A DNA stretch of 64,000 nt. It comes from Syntrophales bacterium (lineage in GTDB: Bacteria > Desulfobacterota > Syntrophia > Syntrophales > UBA2210). The translations under genes were made by a program, and so were the position numbers. The stretch spans positions 113,492-177,491 of the forward strand of contig JALOBE010000002.1 of the NCBI GenBank assembly GCA_023228425.1, in the 5' to 3' direction. Within the stretch, counting starts at the first letter, position 1, and each line of letters starts with the position of its first letter. Shown here one piece after another: positions 57,859 to 64,000 of the stretch. Under the pieces are notes generated by a model. That model had not been told where the DNA came from, ran no database searches, and saw only the letters and a list, made by a program, of their open reading frames with translations.

Positions 57859-58888
57859 TCCCGCAGACCTCAAGGATCTGACGCCCCGGGAACTGGAATC
57901 CTTTCTGGCCGGGCTCGGCAAGGAACGATTCCGGTCCCGGCAGATCATGAAATGGATGTATCAGGCCGGCTCCCAATCCCTGGACGAGATGACGAACCTC
58001 TCCGGGGAGTTCAGGAGAAGTCTCTCCGGCATCGCCCGTATCGGATCCATCGTACCGGAAAAAATCCAGGTATCCGTTGACGGAACGAAGAAGGCCCTTT
58101 TCCGTCTCGAAGACGGCGAAACCATCGAAAGCGTCCTCATACCGGGGAAAAACCACTGGACTATCTGCCTTTCCACACAGGCGGGATGCGCCATGGGATG
58201 CGCCTTCTGCCTGACCGGGATGGCGGGGTTCCGCCGCAATCTGAGGCCCTCCGAAATCGTGGGCCAGCTGACAGCCTTCCGCTTTCGTTTCCCGGAAGGA
58301 CCCCTCATCAGGAACGTGGTCATGATGGGCATGGGCGAACCCCTCCTCAATTACGACAATACCCTGAAAGCCGTTGACATCATGACATCCGACGTCGGAC
58401 TCGGCATTTCCCGGAGACGTGTGACTGTTTCAACCTGCGGTATCGTACCCATGATCCGTCGCCTGGGCACCGAGGCCTCCATCAATCTTGCGGTGTCATT
58501 GAACGCACCGGATGACGCCACGCGTAACCTCATCATGCCTGTCAACCGGAGGTATCCTCTGGAAGGCCTGATCAAGGCCTGTCGCGGCTATCCCATGCCC
58601 CTCAGACGGCGTATCACCATGGAATACATCCTTATCCGGGATGTCAATGACAGCCCCGAACAGGCGAAGGCTCTTATCAGGCTTCTTCGCGGCGTCCGAT
58701 GCAAATTTAATCTTATCGCCTTCAACGAACATCCCGGAAGCACGTTCCGGACACCGTCACAGGAACGGATAGCCGCTTTCCAGGATGTCCTGCTGAAAAA
58801 CAATCTCACCGCCGTGGTGCGCAAAAGCAAGGGACGGGATATTATGGCCGCCTGCGGCCAGTTGACGAGTTCCCCCGGGATGAAATAA
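57821..58888 (+). CDS. rlmN: 23S rRNA/tRNA adenine-C2 methyltransferase RlmN
   Basis: A 355-residue radical SAM methyl synthase. The N-terminal accessory domain (KERFRSRQIMKWMY) is followed by AGCAMGCAFCLTGMAGFRRNL with the CxxxCxxC cluster, GMGEPLLNYDN, and the C-terminal MAACGQL cysteine that carries the transient methylene. It methylates A2503 of 23S rRNA and some tRNAs. The start lies inside the end of icd, in a different frame. Confidence 0.96.
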   Translation: MPSSGGFVPGGADPADLKDLTPRELESFLAGLGKERFRSRQIMKWMYQAGSQSLDEMTNLSGEFRRSLSGIARIGSIVPEKIQVSVDGTKKALFRLEDGETIESVLIPGKNHWTICLSTQAGCAMGCAFCLTGMAGFRRNLRPSEIVGQLTAFRFRFPEGPLIRNVVMMGMGEPLLNYDNTLKAVDIMTSDVGLGISRRRVTVSTCGIVPMIRRLGTEASINLAVSLNAPDDATRNLIMPVNRRYPLEGLIKACRGYPMPLRRRITMEYILIRDVNDSPEQAKALIRLLRGVRCKFNLIAFNEHPGSTFRTPSQERIAAFQDVLLKNNLTAVVRKSKGRDIMAACGQLTSSPGMK

Positions 58889-58996
58889 AACAGGCATTGT
58901 GGATATCGCTTGCGGGAGGCTGCAGCCTGTGCTATAGATGGCCACCAAAACCACCGACCCCGGCACAAGCTATCGTAAAGGACCCGGAATTCCGAC

Positions 58997-59971
58997 ATGA
59001 AACAGAACAGCAATCGTCTGCCGTCAACCTTTCACAGGCGACACATTGACCGCCGCACCGTAAAAGCCACTCGAGCCATTACCACGGCCATATTCGCGGG
59101 GATAGCCATCGTCGACAGGCTGTACCAGATCGGCCCCTATCTCTCGGGGCGCAGGGCCTGCCCTGACGTGTGGGACCTGGATGCCGGCGGTGATCGCCAT
59201 GAGACCGTCACCAACCGTGACTGGTCGGCCTTGAGGGTGATGACCCTCAATACGGCTCACGGGAGAAAGGAAGGTTCCCACCGGCTCCTGAATTCGGTAG
59301 GCACCGTGCGATCGAACCTTGACGACGTCGCGTCGCTATTGAGGCGTATGGCACCGGATATTGTGGGGCTTCAGGAAACCGACGGCCCGTCGGCATGGAG
59401 CGGCATGTTCGATCACGTGAAATATATTTCCCGCAGGGGGAACTTTCCCTCCGCCGTCCTCGGTGAGCATGTAAAAGGAAAACTGAATGTATACGGCACA
59501 GCGCTTCTGTCGAAGCTGTCTCTTCATGACCCCTTCTCCATCCGTTTCTCGCCGGCGCCGCCCACCTTTTCAAAGGGAGCCGTCATTTCAACGGTGCGGG
59601 TACCGGACGCAGGGAAAAGAAACATAGATGTCGTTTCTCTTCATCTCGATTTCGCCCGTAAATCCGTAAGGATGCGACAGGTTGAAGAGTTGGTGGAAGG
59701 ACTTCTGAATCGGGGGAATCCGCTCATCGTCATGGGTGATTTCAATTGCGAATGGACTACCGGAGAGCCCTCCCTCCCCTTTCTTGTGAAGAGCCTGGAC
59801 CTGAAGCCCTTCCGGCCGGAAGCCACGACCATGTACACCCACCCCTCGTCACAACGGCGCCTCGACTGGATACTGCTCTCACGGGAGTTGGAATTCCTGA
59901 GCTACCGGACCATCCAGGAACCGCTCTCGGATCACCTGGCCGTCATGGCCGACGTGAAACTTGCCTCCTGA
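58997..59971 (+). CDS. Endonuclease/exonuclease/phosphatase family protein
   Basis: A 324-residue EEP-fold protein with LRVMTLNTAHGRK (metal Asn), GLQETDG (metal Glu), DVVSLHLDF, MGDFNCEW (catalytic Asp-Asn) and a final LSDHLAVMADV (Asp-His). A basic N-terminus with a short hydrophobic segment may be an anchor or signal. The fold includes nucleases, phospholipid phosphatases and sphingomyelinases; the substrate cannot be told. Ends 12 bases from the convergent copper ATPase gene. Confidence 0.85.
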   Translation: MKQNSNRLPSTFHRRHIDRRTVKATRAITTAIFAGIAIVDRLYQIGPYLSGRRACPDVWDLDAGGDRHETVTNRDWSALRVMTLNTAHGRKEGSHRLLNSVGTVRSNLDDVASLLRRMAPDIVGLQETDGPSAWSGMFDHVKYISRRGNFPSAVLGEHVKGKLNVYGTALLSKLSLHDPFSIRFSPAPPTFSKGAVISTVRVPDAGKRNIDVVSLHLDFARKSVRMRQVEELVEGLLNRGNPLIVMGDFNCEWTTGEPSLPFLVKSLDLKPFRPEATTMYTHPSSQRRLDWILLSRELEFLSYRTIQEPLSDHLAVMADVKLAS

Positions 59972-59983
59972 CCCGGAGGCTGT

Positions 59984-62218
59984 CTATCGCTTTCTCCATA
60001 CCCTGCGCAGCCTCAGGGAATTTCCCACCACCGAGACGGAACTGAAGGCCATGGCCGTTGCCGCGTACATGGGATTCAGAAGAATACCGAAAAAGGGGTA
60101 GAGAATCCCGGCGGCGACGGGAATCCCCACAGTGTTGTAGAAAAATGCCCAGAACAGATTCTGCCGGATACCTCGCATGGTCAGAAATGAGAGCGTGATG
60201 GCCGAATCGACGAGCGTCAGGTCATCCCGGATCAGGGTAATATCGCTGGCCTCCGCGGCGATGTCCGTTCCGGTGCCGATGGCGATGCCCGTGTCGGCCT
60301 GCACCAGCGCCGGCGCGTCATTGATCCCATCTCCCACCATGGCCACCACGGCTCCTTCTTTCTGAAGCATCTTGATTTTTTCGGCCTTTCCCCCGGGGAG
60401 AATTTCCGCTTCGACGTGATCGATGCCGAGCTGGCGGGCTACGACGGTCGCTGTACGGTGGCTGTCGCCCGTGATCATGACCACCCTGATACCCCGTGCT
60501 TTCAGGAGCCTGACCGCTTCCCCGGCCGATTCTCGGGGAATGTCGGCAAAGGCGGCGAGCCCCAGGGCACGGTCATCGGCGGCGACATAGGCAACAGTTT
60601 TTCCGTCAGCTGCCAGGGTAGTGGCCGGTCCTTCCAGATCGTCGAGCCCTATCCCGTTACCGTCCATAAGGGTCCGGTTGCCCACGAGGATATCCCGGCC
60701 GTTCAGCGTCCCCTTGGCTCCCATCCCCGCCAGGGCGGAAAAGTCCTCCACCGCGCGGGGCGCGATTCCATCCCGTCGCGCGCGGCCGACAACCGCCGCC
60801 GCCAGGGGATGCTCTGACAAAGCTTCGATCGAAGCCATCAGTTCCAGCACCTCTTTTTCCGAAGACCCCGGGGCCGGAATGATATCCGTCACAACGGGCT
60901 CGCCCCGGGTCAGCGTCCCTGTTTTATCAAAGACCACCGTGTCGATGCGGCAGGCCTTCTCCAGAATCTCTCCCCCACGGATGAGGATGCCCTGCTCGGC
61001 GCCGACTCCGGTGCCCACCATGACGGCCGTGGGCGTTGCCAGTCCCATGGCGCAGGGGCAGGCAATGATAAGAACGGAAACAAAGTTCAGGAGAGCCCGG
61101 TCGAAGTCCTGTCCGGGAACCAGAAAATACCAGACCGCAAAGGTGACAAGGGCGATGGCTATAACCACCGGCACAAAGATGGACGCCACCCGGTCGGCGA
61201 ATCTCTGGATGGGGGCTTTCGAACCCTGGGCGTCCTCTACCATTCGAATGATCTGGGCAAGGGCGGTTTCAGCCCCTATGGCCGTTGCCGTAAACCGGAA
61301 ACTTCCGCTTTGATTGACCGTACCGCCGAAAACTTTGTCACCGGGGTTCTTTTCCACGGGGAGGCTCTCGCCGGTAAGCATTGATTCATCGACGGCGGAT
61401 CTTCCCCGTACAATAATGCCGTCGGTTGGAATGCTTTCACCCGGGCGGACCAGGACCATCATGCCCTTCTGAAGAACCTCCAGGGGCACGTCCCGTTCAT
61501 CCCCATCGGTCAGTATCCGGGCCGTCGCGGGCTTCAGCCTGAAAAGCCGCCTGATCGCTTCCGAGGTTCTTCCCCGGGCCCTCGCTTCCAGGAGTCGTCC
61601 CAGGAGAACCAGGGTGACGATCATGGAGGCTCCTTCGAAATAAACGTGGACATCCGCATCGACCCCCGCGAAGAACGCCGGGAAGAGGATGGCAAGGAGC
61701 GAATAGAGGTATGCCGAGGTAACACCCACCACAACGAGGGTATTCATGTCCGAGGTCAATTGGCGGGCCGCCTTTATGGCGCCTGTGTAGAACCGGCTTC
61801 CCACCCAGAAAACGACAGGAAAGCTGAGCCCCGCGAGAATCCACGGCATGGCGTCATCGGGAATGAAGGCCGGGAAAGGGAACCAGTGTCGCATGGACCC
61901 CATCATTACGAGGACGGACAGAATGGACCCGATGACGACCTTTCTGGTCAGTTCGCGCGTCTCCTCCTGTCGCGCGGCCTCGACGGGATTTTCGCCGGGC
62001 GCGCCGGCTTCACCGAGATACTCGTAGCCGGCGTCACGAAGAACCTCCGCGATGCGGGGCAGGTCCGCCCCGCCGGATTCGTGGGTAATCGTGGCCGTGG
62101 CCGTGGCAAGGTTCACCGAGGCGTCACTGACCCCCGGCAGATGCTTCAAGGCGTTCTCCACGCGACGGACACAGGCGGCGCACGTCATGCCTCCCACGAG
62201 GACGGATGTTTTTTTCAT
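59984..62218 (-). CDS. copA: Copper-translocating P-type ATPase
   Basis: A 744-residue P1B-1 ATPase. One N-terminal heavy-metal domain has GMTCAAC (about residues 10-16). The transmembrane CPC motif is in IIACPCAMGLATP, the phosphorylation site is DKTGTLT, and the hinge is VGDGINDAPAL. The HP motif of the N domain is in EALSEHPLA. It exports Cu+ from the cytoplasm. It is preceded 15 bases upstream on the same strand by a small metal chaperone gene. Confidence 0.96.
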   Translation of the reverse strand: MKKTSVLVGGMTCAACVRRVENALKHLPGVSDASVNLATATATITHESGGADLPRIAEVLRDAGYEYLGEAGAPGENPVEAARQEETRELTRKVVIGSILSVLVMMGSMRHWFPFPAFIPDDAMPWILAGLSFPVVFWVGSRFYTGAIKAARQLTSDMNTLVVVGVTSAYLYSLLAILFPAFFAGVDADVHVYFEGASMIVTLVLLGRLLEARARGRTSEAIRRLFRLKPATARILTDGDERDVPLEVLQKGMMVLVRPGESIPTDGIIVRGRSAVDESMLTGESLPVEKNPGDKVFGGTVNQSGSFRFTATAIGAETALAQIIRMVEDAQGSKAPIQRFADRVASIFVPVVIAIALVTFAVWYFLVPGQDFDRALLNFVSVLIIACPCAMGLATPTAVMVGTGVGAEQGILIRGGEILEKACRIDTVVFDKTGTLTRGEPVVTDIIPAPGSSEKEVLELMASIEALSEHPLAAAVVGRARRDGIAPRAVEDFSALAGMGAKGTLNGRDILVGNRTLMDGNGIGLDDLEGPATTLAADGKTVAYVAADDRALGLAAFADIPRESAGEAVRLLKARGIRVVMITGDSHRTATVVARQLGIDHVEAEILPGGKAEKIKMLQKEGAVVAMVGDGINDAPALVQADTGIAIGTGTDIAAEASDITLIRDDLTLVDSAITLSFLTMRGIRQNLFWAFFYNTVGIPVAAGILYPFFGILLNPMYAATAMAFSSVSVVGNSLRLRRVWRKR

Positions 62219-62233
62219 GGTGTCTTCCCCATC

Positions 62234-62467
62234 TCACCTGTTCTTTTCAATACCGTCGAACGACTCCTCGCGGTCAACATCGTAGCCCGCTTCCCTGATT
62301 CGATCCCGGACGGTACCGGAATCGACGGGAGTGGTTTCGCTGTAGGTCGCCTCTCCCCGCTCGAGATCAACCGTAACATCAACGATCCCCTCTATTCCCC
62401 GAAGCGCCTTCGTAACCGCCGCGACACAGTGGCCGCAGGACATCCCCCTGATCACGATTTTTTTCAT
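62234..62467 (-). CDS. Heavy-metal-associated (copper chaperone) protein
   Basis: A 77-residue single HMA domain, MKKIVIRGMSCGHCVAAVTKALRGIEGI, with the metal-binding GMSCGHC at residues 8-14 and the usual ferredoxin-like fold ending near IREAGYDVD. It would deliver Cu+ to the adjacent ATPase (CopZ-like role). First gene of the copper pair. Confidence 0.93.
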   Translation of the reverse strand: MKKIVIRGMSCGHCVAAVTKALRGIEGIVDVTVDLERGEATYSETTPVDSGTVRDRIREAGYDVDREESFDGIEKNR

Positions 62468-62696
62468 GACTCCCTCCCTCCTGACCTCCCGGTCTGTGCG
62501 TGTACCGCCGGAAGCGGTGTTCTGTTACAATATGCATCGCTTCTCTGAATGTCCACATTGCGCCGGAAATAATCCCTGTCCCGGGATCGTTGCAGGGGGG
62601 TGCCTTTTTGGTTTTCCATCAGCTCCGTTACGTGATATAGGACTCCGTACTCACTATCCCTGATGGTTTCGCAGGACGTCGCCGGAACCATCGCAC

Positions 62697-62815
62697 GCGA
62701 CGGCTTTGTACAAAGGTCATCGGACACGGCGGGCACATCCCGGAAAATGAAGCGTACCGCGGGGTACGCGCAGTGACGAAGGATGACGCGCAACGCGGTA
62801 TCCGGGCATAACGAC
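62697..62815 (+). repeat. Dispersed intergenic repeat
   Basis: Shares GCGACGGCTTTGTACAAA, GGGCACATCC and GGGGTACGCGCAGTGACGAA with the copies at 42841-42972 (inverted) and 53350-53475. It is more diverged than those. The gap 62468-62885 holds no gene. Confidence 0.65.
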
Positions 62816-62885
62816 GGAGGTCACGCCTTCGGTACCTTTTTTACACAGTCGTCATCATTTTGTGTTGAAAGGAGAACACCCGGTT

Positions 62886-63413
62886 ATGGATCAGAAAAAC
62901 CGACTGAATGCCCTTGACACCGCCCTCAAAAATGAAATGGCGGAACGTGAGTTCTACCTCGCCAATGCCGAACGGACCGGGAACCCTCTCGGGAAAGCCA
63001 TGTTCAAGGAAATAGCCGATGATGAGCTGGATCATTACGAACGGCTTCTGAAACTCCAGGAAACCTGGGAAAATGAACGGAAGTGGCCTGAAACCATCCC
63101 CCTCACCGTCAAAAAAACGAACGTCGGAAATATTCTCGCGGGAATGATGGAAAAAGTCAAAACGATGCCTCCCGGAAACGATGACGACCGGGCGGCCCTG
63201 CGGAAGGCCATTGACTTCGAGGCAAAGGGTGTCGAGTTTTACCGCGGGTTACGGGACATGGTACAGGATCCGCGGGAACGGGCATTTTTCGACCTCCTTG
63301 CCTCCATCGAGGAAGAGCATTACGTCTCGCTCAAGGAAACCGAGGAGTACCTTATTGATCCGGCTGCCTGGTACCGATCGAAGGAGCGGGGAGGAGGCCT
63401 CGACGGGGCCTGA
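62886..63413 (+). CDS. Ferritin-like/rubrerythrin-type diiron protein
   Basis: A 175-residue helical protein with two ferritin-like halves: EMAEREFYLANAERTGNPLGKAMFKEIADDELDHYERLL and EAKGVEFYRGLRDMVQDPRERAFFDLLASIEEEHY, each with Glu and ExxH ligands. There is no rubredoxin domain. It belongs to the erythrin/ferritin-like group and may handle peroxide or iron. The ATG at 62886 has AAAGGAGA upstream at 10 bases. Confidence 0.8.
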   Translation: MDQKNRLNALDTALKNEMAEREFYLANAERTGNPLGKAMFKEIADDELDHYERLLKLQETWENERKWPETIPLTVKKTNVGNILAGMMEKVKTMPPGNDDDRAALRKAIDFEAKGVEFYRGLRDMVQDPRERAFFDLLASIEEEHYVSLKETEEYLIDPAAWYRSKERGGGLDGA

Positions 63414-63473
63414 CGTGCCGTGCGGAATCCATCACGTGACAATGACGACATCACGGCACAGCGGGGAGAACTC

Positions 63474-64000
63474 ATGAAAGCAAACGTGATACACATCATC
63501 CTGGCAGTAATGATCGCATGCCTCGTGGGGGCGGAGGCCGGCGCCCAATCGGCAGAGAGTTGGTACGAAAAGGGTACGGCCGATGAGTACTCGATGAAAT
63601 ACGACAGCGCGCTGAGGGCATACTCCGAAGCGATCAGGCTCAACCCATCCCTCGCGCAGGCCTACCTCAAGAGGGGAGTCCTCACCTTCAGCCTTTCTCC
63701 CTCTCTCTCGGTAGAAGCCTTCGGAGATCTGAGCAGGGCGATCGAACTCGACCCCGACAACGGCGAAGCATGGTATCAGCGGGCAAAGGTGTCTTTTTTC
63801 ATGCTGAACAACGAAGCCGGCAGGCGGGACATGACAAAAGCGGCAGGGCTCGGTCATGAAGGCGCACGGGTCTGCCTCCGGTCTCCCTCGGCGGCGGTTG
63901 TCCCGGCCTACGTTGACCTGGGATACCACATCAGCCCCCGGAGAGAGGCCATTCTTTTCTTTGATTTCGACAGCACTCACATCGACGAACAGGCCCGGCA
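63474..64000 (+). CDS. TPR and OmpA-like protein, 5' part
   Basis: The gene runs off the right edge. A signal peptide (VIHIILAVMIACLVGAEAGA) is followed by TPR-like repeats (SWYEKGTADEYSMKYDSALRAYSEAIRLNPSLAQAYLKRG and a similar one ending AIELDPDNGEAWYQRA). At the edge AILFFDFDSTHIDEQAR begins what looks like an OmpA peptidoglycan-binding domain. It is probably a periplasmic envelope protein. The ATG follows GGGGAGAA. Confidence 0.75.
   Translation, partial: MKANVIHIILAVMIACLVGAEAGAQSAESWYEKGTADEYSMKYDSALRAYSEAIRLNPSLAQAYLKRGVLTFSLSPSLSVEAFGDLSRAIELDPDNGEAWYQRAKVSFFMLNNEAGRRDMTKAAGLGHEGARVCLRSPSAAVVPAYVDLGYHISPRREAILFFDFDSTHIDEQAR

Noticed and set aside
62464..62793. 109-codon minus-strand frame upstream of the copper chaperone gene
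   Set aside because: It spans a dispersed repeat and has no recognisable features or ribosome site.
1..64000. tRNA, rRNA or tmRNA genes
   Set aside because: None was recognised on either strand by eye; a covariance-model search would be needed to exclude a missed tRNA. The element did not use a tRNA gene as its target.

Overview
The window looks like a chromosomal segment of a strictly anaerobic Gram-negative bacterium. The most likely group is the Desulfobacterota (former Deltaproteobacteria, Syntrophales-like). The evidence is a GC-rich sequence, a TolC/RND envelope system, a ferredoxin-dependent 2-oxoacid oxidoreductase, an ADP-forming acyl-CoA synthetase, a two-subunit GcvP, rubrerythrin and rubredoxin, FeoAB, and class III cyclases. 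The taxonomic placement is inference from gene content.

Layout. 1-5.4 kb: the end of an ADP-forming acyl-CoA synthetase, CorA, a small outer-membrane barrel and FeoAB behind a palindromic operator. 5.8-10.6 kb: a small hypothetical gene, a DUF3108 protein and a tight operon for a four-subunit 2-oxoacid:ferredoxin oxidoreductase plus a double-ACT protein. 10.7-19.3 kb: an HTH-nucleotidyl cyclase with its own operator cluster, divergent from a glycine cleavage operon (gcvT-gcvH-gcvPA-gcvPB-MFS-lipA). 19.7-24.7 kb: a methyltransferase, a CCA-adding-type nucleotidyltransferase, a PflX-like radical SAM protein, PdxS and a lipoprotein hydrolase.

24.93-32.96 kb is an AT-richer integrated mobile element. 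It has split a patatin-like phospholipase gene whose two halves lie just outside it and rejoin in frame. Both junctions share a central GA dinucleotide, as expected for a large serine integrase. The element encodes that integrase, a second serine recombinase, a candidate replication initiator with five tandem iterons, a terminase-small-subunit-like protein, a DUF2213/prohead-protease-like protein, an XRE regulator and unknown proteins. An 83-bp nearly perfect inverted repeat brackets the replication module. It most resembles a phage satellite or an integrative replicating element.

32.9-42.1 kb: the 5' part of the broken patatin gene, an RND tripartite efflux operon and a triple-GAF nucleotidyl cyclase. 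42.2-43.5 kb: rubrerythrin, rubredoxin and a decayed FprA flavoprotein fragment. 43.7-50.1 kb: a transglutaminase-like protein with an ABC exporter, and a GAF-GspE/PilB ATPase. 50.2-64 kb: MutS, a small membrane protein, two methyltransferase-type genes (one of them RlmN), aconitase, isocitrate dehydrogenase, an EEP-family hydrolase, a copper P-type ATPase with chaperone, a ferritin-like protein and the start of a TPR-OmpA protein. A dispersed intergenic repeat occurs four times across the window. No rRNA, tRNA or CRISPR was recognised.
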